Below, in pieces: positions 28,574 through 40,933 of a stretch of DNA of 64,000 bases. Location of the stretch: the NCBI GenBank assembly GCA_013433145.1, contig CM024184.1, positions 868,137-932,136 on the forward strand, written 5' to 3'. A model generated the notes under the pieces. That model was not told the origin of the DNA, did no database searches, and was given only the letters and a program-made list of their open reading frames with translations. The position numbers and the translations under genes were made by a program. Position 1 is the stretch's first letter. The number at the start of each line of letters is the position of its first letter. The DNA is from Ascaris suum (taxonomy: Eukaryota > Nematoda > Chromadorea > Rhabditida > Ascarididae).

Positions 28574-28660
28574 CAGTTTACAAGCGTAGTATTTATGCAA
28601 ATAGTGTGAGATGTTACAGTTTACAAGCATAGTATTTATGCAAATAGTGTGAGATGATTA
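28574..28660 (+). repeat. 43-bp direct tandem duplication
   Basis: The unit CAGTTTACAAGC(G/A)TAGTA...GAGATG occurs at 28574-28616 and again from 28617, with one substitution. The first copy begins inside the donor site of the preceding exon. The word TTATGCAAA recurs twice more just downstream. Confidence 0.9.
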
Positions 28661-29628
28661 TGCAAATGTTTATGCAAATAAAAGTGCTTACGTAAATAGC
28701 GATTGTAATAAAAGAAAAAATTTGCAAAAAATTTTTTTCTTGCTCCTCATAAAATAGCGATCTCTCATAGAATAGAAAACTGTGGATTTTTTTTATTTAG
28801 TGAAAAACACATAGAAGTGAAGTTTAGATAGTAAATATTACCCTTAGCCTTTTTTTAAAAAATATTCAATGCGATCTTTCAAACAGTTTCACTTAACTCT
28901 TTTCAAAGATTTCATATCCACAATGATAAAAATGATCTATTTATTTGTTTGAGGTACAAATATTCTTCCATCGTATTGATTTTAAATAATTGCATAAATT
29001 TGAATAAGACGAATAAAAGTAAGATATAATTTACCTGTTTTTTTTATTTCGTCTTTTTGAAGTTTATTGATTTTTTTTTTGCCAAGTTTCTTACACTTTA
29101 TATTCAACTCTTCTTACTTTATGGATTATTTCATTTTATGCGCAAAAAAAAATTTTAGCAAATATATTGAAAATTCATTTCAAAACTAAAGGAAGGCATC
29201 CCATTTAAATGATCAATCAAATTTGATCAAATTTTAGAATCGTTTAGAAATTTTTTTTTGAATATTTCAAAAAATTATGAAATATTTTAAAATATTTCAA
29301 TAGGTTTCTTAAAATGAGAATAATTGAAGGTGATCGATTTGGAAGGAACGATAACGTTTCAAGAGAATTCATCACAAACAGAATTTATCGAAGTTATCAA
29401 AACAAATGCAACCGTTCAACTTGAACCAGTTGATTGTCAGGTTGTATCTTAATTATGCGACATTCAGCGATATGATGCACAATTTTGGTCTACAAAAAAA
29501 CAACAACAAAGCAATACTTAAGAACCCTCCTTCAATACACGCATGAAAATCTTCATTGTTCAGTGAATTTTGCGCACAATTCTATTCAATCTTGAAATCT
29601 TCAATAATAAGCGTACTAAACTTCCGAT

Positions 29629-29733
29629 AATAAAGGTATTGGAGGTTGAGCAATAAAGGTAGCAAAGGGGCACCAATAAAGGTAGAGAAGCTATTGCAAT
29701 AATAAAGGTGTTAAATCTCGCGGTAATAAAGGT
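29629..29733 (+). repeat. five AATAAAGGT motifs at 23-26 base spacing
   Basis: Exact AATAAAGGT occurs at 29629, 29652, 29675, 29701 and 29725, with variable sequence between. Related copies occur near 36913 and 36981. This is a decayed minisatellite or a spaced motif array. Confidence 0.85.
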
Positions 29734-31738
29734 ACTAAAGTGAGCAACATTTTTCTCAGAAGTAAGCAATGTTCATCGTATAGGGATTTTTGACGAAAAA
29801 AAAACACTAGAGACTATAATCATATAAAACTTGCCATTAAAATGACTTTTGCCAATTCATTTCTCGATTATTCTCGCAAGTCTATTGATTCCAATACCAT
29901 AAAGAAGATAATCGATAATCAAAGATGCTCACCTATCGGTGATCGATAACATATTGATCGAATAAGCTTTCAATCGAACGGAATTTATAAAAACTTTTTC
30001 TAAACCTTAATCCATATTTTCATATTTTCATGCTCACTGAAAAAAATGGAAAAAAAAACGCTTAGCTGAAAATACGGCAGTTTTACATTTCGACCGCTGA
30101 GAATAATTTCGCGGTGATATATGCGGAAGTAATTTTAAAAAAAAAAAAAGAAAAGCAACATTACATATAAAATGGAGATTCAATTCTATAAAATCTTAGT
30201 GAAGAAAAAATTGGGTTGTTCGCTTAAAATTAGCTAATTTTTGAAAAAAAAAACAATTGGTTTTTAAATTTTAAGAGATAGTGAATTATGAAAGAAAATT
30301 GAAGAGAAAAATGAGGATCATTGGAAGGAAAGACACGAAGTTTCATTGCAACTACTATTGTAAAACGCGAGCAGAATTTAATGAAGAGATAAATAAGAGC
30401 GTACACAAATACAGACATACGCAACATATGTCACTACAATAGCCATTGAAAAAAAAAAAAAAAAGATTGCACCATACATAAAAAAAGCATCGTTTGGCGT
30501 AATTTTTCAACACGATATATCCAATTGCTGCACTATGAATACCAGTTAAGAGGCGCTTTGTTAGCCATGACGGTAACGATAGAAAATATTTCTGAGGAGA
30601 GTTTAAATAACGACTCGTTTTCAATTAATAATTAAAAATAAATATGTAATTTAATGAATGTAAGAATTATTTAGAAACTAGATTTGTGTGGTAGAAAATT
30701 TTGCTTCAAATTTATTATAAATGCAAATAATGACACTTATTTGAGTAAATATTTCGGTTTAATTACAATTATACAAAATAATATATTAAAGAAATGACTT
30801 AAATATTACAAATATTTCAAAAATTTTCTAATCGTTCAAAAACTATAAATACTCCTCAGCAAAAAAAAATATATTTCATGAAAGTCAACTCAGAAAATTA
30901 TTGATGACGATAAAGGCGCTAATTTTCACAGAAGGTGAAAATAAAAGGACCTTCACAAAGAGAAAGAAATGACCCAATACGGCAAACAGCTATCATACAA
31001 TAATAATTTAAATTCATCCTTTTTTTTGGGCTATAGCACTTCCCCTCTTACCGGCTCAATAATTCCCGGGAACTTTCCCGTGGAAAAACGTCAAAGCGAA
31101 GTTTTGCAATCGATTTTCACAGCACAGCATAGACTCATAAAGAAATGATATCGGCTAGTGATGTACTAAATTCTCAATATATCCACTATTTCCATTATCT
31201 GAATGATTTCCTTTTTTTTTATTGATTGGTGTAATATCAACTTTTTGCGCGGTCAAAGCTGATCACTTTATACATTAACTGGAAATCATCAATTAGCGCA
31301 AAACGGGACAAAACTTGTGTTCCAGGTGGTTGATCCACTCGCCGACGTCGATCCTCTCGATAGAATAAGCGAAAACTACATACAGTGACCCTTCCCTCTC
31401 TATTTGGAAGGGGGGAATGAAAAGTGTTCTTTTCTTTCATATATCGAGTTTTATTCTTATTTCAGTACAAAGTTTTTTTAAAATAATTTCTTAAAAGCAA
31501 AGGTTAGCAAGCATAGAATAACGAAATATACTTAAAACAATTATTCAACTTTAGTCGGTTATAATACTCATTATGCATATAAAATTTTCTCAACTGGAAA
31601 AATATTGGAACAAGCGAAAGCAAAGAATCGTGCGAAAAAACTAGCGAACTAACGAAGAAAATATTCGAATTCAACAAAAAAAAAATCAAAATCAACTAAA
31701 CTAACTGAAATTTTTCATACAGTGGATATTTTAAAAGT

Positions 31739-31890
<152 letters not shown>

Positions 31891-33694
31891 TTCATAATTT
31901 TTATGGTCGTTTTTTTCAGATTATCGGAAATATCTGAATTTTTTAGGCACGTTGGTGAAAAAATTTTTCGAGGAATTTAAAAAATTTTTTTTCTTTTTTT
32001 CTTCGCTTAAAAAAAACTGATTCGACAGAAAATTGTGGATTTAAATTGATGCTTGAATACAAGAGCAGAAGCATTTCAAAATAGACATGTCAAAGCACTG
32101 CCCAATTTTTCGAACGATGGAAAGGGGATGGTGAAAGAGAGAACGGAAAAGGCCTTTCACATGATCGAGATCAATGAGAAAAGAAGTACCCCACGTATCA
32201 GATGGTCAATAAGTGTTACAAAATTGTTACATCGAGACCTGCTAGTAACTAAAATTTAAACCTCGAAAACATATTTAACACTTGGAAAGTCGGTTAAATT
32301 TTGAGGGTCAACTTCTGATCCGAACAGCTCGCTGCTATTTTTTGACATTTTTACTCGCGACTTGTACAAAATTGTATTGAAAGGGAGTAATTTATATGAG
32401 TCAAAGGTGTACGGTGCATGATGGTTAAATAAAGGTTGTGAAGTTATGATGTGATAGAGGAGCTATAGACGATAAAGGTGATGAGGATATGGCTCCATAT
32501 ATCATGGAGATATCATGGGGATGGTATACGTGGAAAGGTAGAGATGATACAGGTAGTATATGTGGAATGCTATCGATCATAGAGATGGCAAAGGTGCTAC
32601 AGGTAAACAGGCATAAATAATGGAAGCGGTAAAAATGGAAGTCTATGGATTATAAGGATGGTGCAGAAGACAAGACAATAGAACATCTAGTTGATATGAG
32701 TGGAACGTTGTTCACTGAAAAGCTGACATTCGTACGAGTGAGGTCGAAAATAAAAAAAAAAAAGAAGCTCAAATCCCATTTGTCTATTCGAAATGAACGC
32801 CTTCGAAATGAATTCTTTTTTTTTCTTTTCTGTCCTGCTAGTATTGCGAATCGATGAAAATATTTCATATTTCTTTGCTAGAATATTTAAACGATAAAAT
32901 GAATTTCCTACTAAAATTATAAGCAATAATATAGTTATCCATTGAGAATTATAAATATTTGGAGATGAATTTATTTGTGAAATTTTTGCAATATTCTCAA
33001 AAAAATTTTGTGGAATTTATTGCAAATTTTTACTCAAAAAAAAGTGAAAGAGGAAGAAAAATGGCATCGAGAGGAAGAAAAAAAAAACGGAAAACCTATG
33101 AGATTATAAATGCATCGATCTAAAACTCTTCAAAATTTTCTCAGCATACAAATTGCATGAATGCGTTAAACTCTTGACGTATTTAAAATAATTGAAAAAA
33201 AAAAACAAAACAAAACAAAAAAAAAACTTCATGAAGGAAGAGATAAGCGAAAAGAGATAATCTAATCATAATTTATTGCGTTTTTAAATTTTACATGAAT
33301 TTTAAAAAAAAAAATTTTTTTTTTTAAATACGAAAAGCAATTTTATATTTTCCCAATAATAATATTAAGAAGACTTTTATAGTAATATATTTACATTATA
33401 ACTCAACCGATGCTCGTTAAAAAAAAAGTTTCTATGAAAAAATTAATCATTTTTTATTTTTTTTAAATATTTTTTTAAACATTAAATTTTTTTTAATGAA
33501 TTGAATTAATTAATTACACATCAAAAAAAATTAATCATTTATTTTACATTAAATTACATCGAATTAAATTATTTCACACAAAACATTTTCATATATAATG
33601 CGCATTCATCAAACGTATAAATGTCACGATAGGATGCCCTTAAATCCACTTTAAATTAGTGAGTTAACTTTAGAGTTTCCCACACTGATCATCC

Positions 33695-33830
33695 TATGAG
33701 ATGATCAGTATAAATTGTCTAAAATGTGCAGTATAAATTGCATACAGTGGCTACGCTACAGTGGTCACTATGTATTGTCTGCAGTGGTCAAAGACAGTGG
33801 ACAATATAAAGCATAGAGTGACCAGTAAAG
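33695..33830 (+). repeat. degenerate CAGTGG/CAGTATAAATTG cluster
   Basis: Words CAGTATAAATTG, ACAGTGG, CAGTGGTCA and GACCAGTA recur irregularly over about 135 bases, consistent with an eroded minisatellite. Confidence 0.6.
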
Positions 33831-35827
33831 ATTATATCTATGAAACTTTTTTATTCTAAACAGACATAAACATACGCTTGCAAAAAAAAAAACAGCAATG
33901 CAAACATAAATATGCAAAAATACGATATCATAATATGCGCTACGCATGCATTAGCATAAACAAAGGTATTCATTTGGATAATGTCCAGTATCACGTTCAG
34001 TTTGTTGCAATAAAATCTAAACGATGATATAATTTCTTTCTAACAGTAAGTTTTACTCATTGTTAATTAAACATGAAATAAATGCATTTTCAGATCCTAT
34101 CTCTCAAGGTCATTTTGTAAGGCTCATTGCTGCCCAAAAACAATTCCGGAAAAGATGATAACCCTGTGAAAATAATTTTCATTTCATTTAGAAAGTATTT
34201 TTTTATATTCTAAAGCATTTTTTTTTGCGAGAATATAAAATCCTATTGCTTAAGACAAAAATAAGCAGGAGAAAGGGGAAGGCGGCGGGCGAGAGGGGTG
34301 ATGGTGAACAAAAAAAAATTTGATCAATATCACTAAACTGTTCGAATTTCTATGCATTTAGAGGCACTCAATTTAGGTCTCAATTGATAACTCAATATGA
34401 ATGACGTATCACATTGCGTGCTTCGCTAACAACAATCCGTAGCGATCTAATTTTATCAAAAAGAATTACATATTGGTACACAGATGACAATGATGTACGA
34501 GAGTGTGATCTTGAGCGACAATATGGCTAGTGTGCAAAAAATCAGAAAGAGGGAGGGGACTGAAGGGAGAGAAGGTATTGAGGGAGGGTGAAGGAGACCA
34601 AACCAACTCCGAAAGTTCTTCGTTTCAGCAATTCAATTACGGGCAAATTGCTGAGACGTAGAAGTCTGTCAAAAATTGACAGCCTGCCAATGAATAGGCA
34701 ATTTTCGAAACAAGGCAAACCTCATGAAGTCGATAGTGCACAAGATTACAACTGAGCTCTCAAGACGTTTTATAGCTTTACTCTGTATCGTCAAAATTGA
34801 CGTTTCTCGCTGATTTATTTCTTCATACTCCCGTTCCTACTCAACCAGGGCTAAGAGGGGGGAGTGGGGAGCTAGAGGTAGCAATGCGCAGCGAATAAAA
34901 ACTGTAATCTAACCCAATCCCCCTCCTCGCCCATCTCCTCCTATTCACTTGCCCTCTAGCTTTTGCATTCATTTTGCGATTAGAAGAAGGGTTGAAAAAA
35001 AAACAAGGATATGAAGTAAAATTGGTCGATTCACAAGGGAAAACAATGCTCCAAAAGAACAATTGGCTCATCTAATAAAGAAGTTTTTCTTGCATATTTA
35101 AACATTATTTCGTTCATAGAAGTGCATCCATCAATAATACTCAAAAAATTCCGATTTCTTTCAATAGTAGAGAGAAGCTTTATTAATTATATTATCTGTT
35201 CGTATAAAACGGAGATATAACGTTAATGAATATGACTAAAGAGTTGTTGTTTTTTTTTTTTTCGCTCATTAACTTCTACTAATATCGACTTAATAATCGA
35301 AAATTTGAATAAGAATTCATTACTGAGAATGATTAGATATGATCAAGAATTAATCGATAGTAACTTAGAATCTCAAAAATTAAACGAACAATATAACATA
35401 AAACTGGAAGTATTTTTCCTAAATTTATCGATTTGTATAAGTAATATGCTTTCTCAATGAAAAATCTATTCAAGACAATATAAATAAAATATTTTACAAG
35501 AAGAATGTTGAAATAAATCCAGGAAAAAAAAGCGCACAAATATTAAAAATAATTGCCTCATGTGGGCAATCGTTTTCGATTTCGTGTCATCATTCAAAAT
35601 GAGATATTAGAGAATTTCTCCACATTTCTAAACAAATACCCTTCGAGGCCCATATCTGTCATCTTCGTTATTTCTCATACTTAACTTCAAATGCTGTAGT
35701 TTCAATTTGAACTCCTCGGTAGCTGTTTTGCATATAAAATTTGATAGCAAATTTTTTTTTCTTTTCACTTATAAATATTCTTTTCGCAATTCTGCAATTG
35801 CAAAAATATATTACGAGATGGCTGTAA

Positions 35828-36003
35828 CAGGATGTCTGTGTATTTGTCTGCGTTGGTTGTATCAGAATGTCTGTGTGTTTGTCTGCGTTGGTTGTATCAG
35901 AATGTCTGTGTGTTTGTCTGCGTTGGTTGTATCAGAATGTCTATGTGTTTGTCTGCCGTTGGTTTTATCGGAATGTCTGTGTGTTTATCTGCCGTTGTTC
36001 ATG
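35828..36003 (+). repeat. 35-bp minisatellite, about five copies
   Basis: Units beginning CAGAATGTCTGTGTGTTTGT start at about 35828, 35863, 35898 and 35933, with a degraded fifth copy from about 35969. The first three are nearly identical; later ones carry an extra C and substitutions. The unit length is not a multiple of three, so each plus-strand frame cycles through the same 35-residue sequence. It lies in the putative intron just before the next exon. Confidence 0.95.
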
Positions 36004-36287
36004 TGTGCGTTTGCCGTTCAGACAGTCCCAATCAACAAACCGATGTTTTTGTATAATCTATGAATTATATGAAATTTATTACACTTATTAGTAAATTTAG
36101 AAAAAGAGGATCACATTTTTATCGATGCACTTTATCGCTTCATAGACCAACATTCGAACGACCGAGTTTCAATGATATTTTAGTGTGAAGTTCAAAGATC
36201 GAATCTATACGTCAATTATTTTCGAAAATAAACTTGAGGATGCTGAACCTAATCTATACCTCATGTATAATCTATATCAAATTTTAG

Positions 36288-36401
36288 GATGCTCAACTCC
36301 AAGTAGAAATTATCACCGAAGCGGGCATTAAGCAGAAATACGAAGAAAGCGCTTTTGAAAGAATTCTACGATGTTTATCGAGAAAGAAATATAAAAATGA
36401 G
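36288..36401 (+). CDS. unknown plus-strand gene, exon
   Basis: The acceptor ATCAAATTTTAG precedes 36288. Thirty-eight codons run in phase 0 to GAG|GTTTTC, so it joins in phase to the exon ending at 28571. The peptide is charged and helix-like (DAQLQVEIITEAGIKQKY, then ESAFERILRCLSRKKY). The donor is weak. The frame stays open to a second possible donor at TTTAG|GTGCTC (phase 2), which would instead join in phase to the exon at 37084. No family was recognised. Confidence 0.45.
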
Positions 36402-37083
36402 GTTTTCTTTTCTCAACTTAATACGAAAATTTTATGCATCTATTGTTGCAGAAATGATGAGACCTTTAGGTGCTCAATTCATTGTTGTTTCTTTTATATT
36501 ATCACATTTACGCATACATTATTGTGCTTTTTTGAGAGCTTTTTTTTAAAAAAAAACGCGAAAATATTTTATTTTCTTGGAAAGTGATATTTTATTTTTA
36601 TTCATAATCAATTATCATTGATAATCTTATTGAATTCATTTATTTTTCATCGCAAATTTATTTGTTTCGATTTCGACGTTATATTATTGAACTATATGAT
36701 ATAATGGATTAAAATTACAAATAGTATCGTATAGGAAGGCAGCTGTATTATTTGCACTATTCGGCCGCAATATTTCACCGCAAAATATGAAAATATTTTC
36801 TCCCAAGATCGAAAAATTGAAAAATTTCATCGAAATCATTTCAATTTGTAAATTTGAAATTTATTGCCAAATAATGGAGATTACCTAATTATGATATGAA
36901 CTTCATTGATGATAATAAAGGCAATCCTAGTTACGATCACGAGAAGATCTCAAAAACTATGGGCACTAAGGTGACTGACAATAAAGGTCGAGGAGAGCGG
37001 TGGCAGAAAATGTAGACAGGAATGTGATTAATTTAAAACTTTGATAAAAGTGATTACATTCTCCTTCCATCCTCCCTTTTCAG

Positions 37084-37211
37084 CAATTTTCCACAGTTTT
37101 TATGCGAAACTATCGAAGTACATGTGCAACTTCGCTTTCAATTCTTTGAGTGTAAGCAGACTGAACGAGCATTACATAGAATTTTGCATCTGATCATGCC
37201 GATTGATATAG
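37084..37211 (+). CDS. unknown plus-strand gene, exon with uncertain linkage
   Basis: The acceptor CCTCCCTTTTCAG precedes 37084 and a strong donor ATAG|GTAAGC follows 37211. After one leading base, 42 codons are open (NFPQFLCETIEVHVQLRF, then QTERALHRILHLIMPIDI). The exit phase (1) does not fit the next exon at 38102 (phase 0), so an intervening exon is missing, the splice choice is wrong, or this exon is alternative. A second acceptor within it (CCACAG before 37097) would allow phase-0 entry. Confidence 0.4.
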
Positions 37212-37413
37212 GTAAGCATTCAAAATTTGGAGGAAGAAATGAAGATTCGAAAAATTTCTTTTTTTTCTAGTCACTTGTTAATTAGGCAAATTAAAATCTC
37301 ACTGAATTGGATTCCATGTATGAAAATGAATACCTATAGAAGTCGTCGATAGTGGCTAAAAATCGCGAGATTTGCTTAGCTAAACAATCAAATAAACAAT
37401 TGTTGATTAGGAA

Positions 37414-37490
37414 TTTTGATCAAATATATTCATTTATTGATTTTGATCAAATATATTGATTTATTGATTTTGATCAAATATATTCACCTA
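37414..37490 (+). repeat. 27-bp tandem repeat, three copies
   Basis: The unit TTTTGATCAAATATATTSAT begins at 37414, 37441 and 37468; the last copy is truncated. It is intronic. Confidence 0.9.
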
Positions 37491-38101
37491 TTAGTTAAAT
37501 CGTTTATTAAAAGTGCTTTTAGATTTTCAATTATTAGAATGAAAGACAAATAAGCCATTAGGAGCGATTAATTACCAAAGTGAAAGTAGATTTAATAAAA
37601 ATCAATTGGAATTCCCGAAGTTTGATATCATTTTGTTGAATTATGAATAATTCAAATAAAATTTCTCGAAATAAACCTGAAATTAATTTCACGTTTACTC
37701 GGATTTTATATTCACATAGTATTTGTTATTCACCTGATTCCCCTGGCGATCCGTCGATTCGCCAAGGCTGATTGACATGGACCTATCGAATTCCTTTCAT
37801 TTCTATCTTCCACTTAATTCTACTCGATTTCTATAGTAATTTGCTACCATATAGAAAGTGTTAGTGACATGCATTCATAGTGAAGGATTTATGCAGACAT
37901 AACAACGAAAACAACTACCGAATATAAAATAAATTCAATTCCTCCTCAGCGTTCTTTTTTTCCTCATTTACGTATTTCTTGGACAAATTCGACAGATCGT
38001 TCGGAAAACGCTTTCATATTTGAAGTGATTCGGAGAGGAAATAGGAAGTAAATTCAAAAATTTCCTAAAATAAATCAGAAATTAGCTAAATTTTTTTGCA
38101 G

Positions 38102-38209
38102 TTGATTGAATGGCATAAAGATGAACCGAATATATCGCTGGAATTTTTTATGACACCAAATGGGAAATATGCCGAGAAAATTTTGGCCGCTGAATACAAC
38201 GAAGAAGCG
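38102..38209 (+). CDS. unknown plus-strand gene, exon
   Basis: The acceptor AATTTTTTTGCAG precedes 38102. Exactly 36 codons run in phase 0 to GCG|GTAAAA. Only this frame is open. The peptide (LIEWHKDEPNISLEFFMT, then PNGKYAEKILAAEYNEEA) has normal protein composition and the exon is clearly less AT-rich than its flanks. It joins in phase to 39595. No family was recognised. Confidence 0.55.
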
Positions 38210-38284
38210 GTAAAAAAAATGTTTTCACTATCTACGCTTGAACTTTCTTGCTGAAAATTTATTCATCATAGTGTATCGACTAAA

Positions 38285-38382
38285 GGGGGAGAAGGGGGAA
38301 GAGCGAGAGGAGGAAGGAGGACGAGGAGGAGCAAGGAAGAGGAGAAAGAAGGAAGAGAGGAATGAGGAAGAAAACGCCTCTT
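38285..38382 (+). repeat. polypurine tract in intron
   Basis: About 95 bases of nearly pure G and A (GGGGGAGAAGGGGGAAGAG and onward). A matching pyrimidine block lies at about 38545-38575. Confidence 0.85.
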
Positions 38383-39124
38383 CATTTTCTAATCTAATCA
38401 ATCGATTAAGAACTGCAAATCGAGAGAGTTGAAAAAATTTCTCGAATGCTGTAAAAAAGCAGTGAGATAATATCCACTCTGTCTCTGGAGCATTGAAAAC
38501 ATGCGTATTTCCAATGAGTTGTAAATCATAAATTAATGAAATATTTCTTCTCCCTCTCTCTTCCCTCCCCTTTCCCAACTGCTCCTTTTCATCCTCAAAG
38601 AGATGAAAGATTTAGCTAAGAATCTAATTGATCAAAAACAGGAGTAATTTGTCCTCATTAAAAAAAAATGAAAAACAACGTTATACTTTTAAGAAAACGA
38701 TAAAATATCCACAATCTCAACTGAATAATATCCCAAAGCTTCGTGTTATAAATATTCATATCTTTAAGCTTAGATATTGTTTTAATTTTCATTTTTTTCC
38801 ACATATATAGCTTTGAAATCATCGACGCTTATTCAACTAATATTTCTTAATCAGTTATAAAACGATAATTTAGAAAAGTGATCAAGTTATTTATGCATAA
38901 CGGTGAATGAGCAGAATTTAAAAAAAGATGCCTCTTTTTCGATCAGAATGGTCTAAATTTTCCTGTTTTTTTGCCAATTAAATTAAGCATTGGTACCCAT
39001 TCGTCGTTTATCAAGCGTCATATTAAGCGTTAAAGTGTATCATTGCAATAAGATATTACTTTGATACCTCCCACTTAAACCATCAGGTCCGATCCTCTCT
39101 ATCCACTATAACAAAAATTGAAAT

Positions 39125-39412
39125 ATGGACCATAGCCTATCTATCTCACAAATCTATGGATCAAGATTCAAGAAGATTCCGTTTCTGAGTAGATCGGGCT
39201 CATTGCCAAACAATGATCATTGCTTAGTCTTCGGTAACCAAGAAAACGTTTCTTTGTTTTACAGAGGCAGATTTCATATAAACTCGAAAATTTTCAATAT
39301 CAAAGTGACAGAATAACGCATTCTTTTCTAGGGAGTCATATTTTTAACGGCTTCAATTGCTTTGAAAATATTTGGGCAAAATTTACAACGAAAAAAGTTG
39401 TTGATGGCTTTT
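39125..39412 (+). CDS. possible alternative exon pair inside an intron
   Basis: An ATG at 39125 follows an in-frame TGA and opens a frame that reaches a donor CTTCG|GTAACC near 39231. A 98-base intron ends at TTCTTTTCTAG before about 39333, and the next frame continues in phase (SHIFNGFNCFENIWAKF) to a donor at ATTAG|GTTGGA. The pair is phase-consistent internally, but its exit phase (2) does not fit the exon at 39595, which already joins directly to 38209. It may be alternative, part of a nested gene, or chance. Confidence 0.2.
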
Positions 39413-39594
39413 CAATTAGGTTGGAAGATGTTCCAACGTAAAGGTTTAACAATGGCTGATCATAAGAGACACTGATAAGATTGAAGAATTGGATGAGCTG
39501 CATGGATGAGTCCATTTATGACGAAAGAAAATTTTCAAGGAGAAGTATTTATGAATAAGTAGTGTATGTACAAGAGTAATAAACACTATTACAG

Positions 39595-39666
39595 GAAATG
39601 TTCTTGATTCTAGTAGAAAGCGAACAGGAAATCACACTCGAACTATGGACACTGGAAAATTTACTG
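39595..39666 (+). CDS. unknown plus-strand gene, exon
   Basis: The acceptor CACTATTACAG precedes 39595. Twenty-four codons run in phase 0 to CTG|GTAATT. The peptide EMFLILVESEQEITLELW continues with TLENLL. The LELWTLE strand faintly recalls edge strands of HORMA-fold proteins such as ATG13 or ATG101, but nothing else around it supports that, so I do not call it. Both phases match the neighbouring exons at 38102-38209 and 40856-40933. Confidence 0.5.
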
Positions 39667-39792
39667 GTAATTAAAATAATTATTCGATATTCTGCGAACT
39701 CACCAAATATATTTTAACTTCCTTTAACGTCATACTAAATTACGCAATAGGATTCGTGCTATACAACAGAGTCCATGCTATATAAATTAAAA

Positions 39793-39893
<101 letters not shown>

Positions 39894-40855
39894 TCCTACC
39901 ACACGTCAGTCCTAGTGAATCAGTCTGCCATATGCATAAAGATGTGCCATATAGAACGAAGAGGGGAATGGAAAACACGAAGAAATAGTACGGTTGCGCT
40001 TGTCGTCAACAACAATAACAAGCCAAGCTGGGATACCAAGTGGAGTTACGCCCCGCGTACAAGATTGCAACAGTGATGCAATGAGAAAATCTGACCAGAA
40101 TAATACATTTTTTGGCTTATTAGTGTCAAAGCTTTATCTTATCAGCAATCTGTTACCCTTATCATATCAACGAAAAGCGTTAATGTGTTTTCCTAGTTTT
40201 CCTCAACAAATTCGTCGATTTTTATACATTCTAAGCTTTGATACTATTTGCACGAATGCTCAATGCACAAGAGTGAAATGTCACGCCGATAACACCAACT
40301 CTCTATCATTTACTTCAAGTGCTTGTTCCCTAGGTTACGTGATGAAATCGAATCAACTATTGGTATCATGTAAAGTCGCGCTACTTTAAAGCATGATTTT
40401 TTTTATGCTGGAATATGAAAAGCACAAGGGTGGCAATAATTTGCGGCGCAAATGACCAATCACCTCAAAAAAAAAATTTCCGTATAAATTTGAGTTAAAA
40501 ATCAATCAATCAAAACATTTCATTGCATTCTTCGAAATCTTCAGCCTACTTTTAGCACTTTATTGCACATCGTTTTCCGATTAGGACAATAAATCCAGTT
40601 AGCTTAATCTACTCATCAAATGACCTTTTTCTAAAACAACATTTGTACTTCAAAAAATACAAAAATTATAAGATTATCAAAACAAAAAAAAAAAAAAATG
40701 CTAAATGCAAAATATGACCGAAAATACAATAGAAAAACATAAGAAAGAAATTCATCCATCAAAAATTTTTGCTTATGAATTTTGAATTACTTTCATCAAT
40801 TTTGAAAAAAAAAAAATTCAATTGCACAATTTTTCGACACATCTTTTTTTTTTAG

Positions 40856-40933
40856 TACGCAGAAGTGAGGAAAATGGATATGAAGCGTGACGATGAAATT
40901 GTTTGCCTTTCGACAATGAATAATATTATTATG
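40856..40933 (+). CDS. unknown plus-strand gene, exon
   Basis: The acceptor ATCTTTTTTTTTTAG precedes 40856. Twenty-six codons run in phase 0 to ATG|GTAATG. The peptide is YAEVRKMDMKRDDEIVCL followed by STMNNIIM. It joins in phase on both sides. Confidence 0.5.

Noticed and set aside
39595..39666. HORMA-fold (ATG13/ATG101-like) identity suggested by LELWTLE
   Set aside because: Only one strand resembles it; preceding and following exons do not align with either family.
39994..40389. 131-codon plus-strand frame
   Set aside because: It is the longest frame in the window but starts at TTG, lies in an intron of the phased gene, and a frame of this length is expected about once by chance here.
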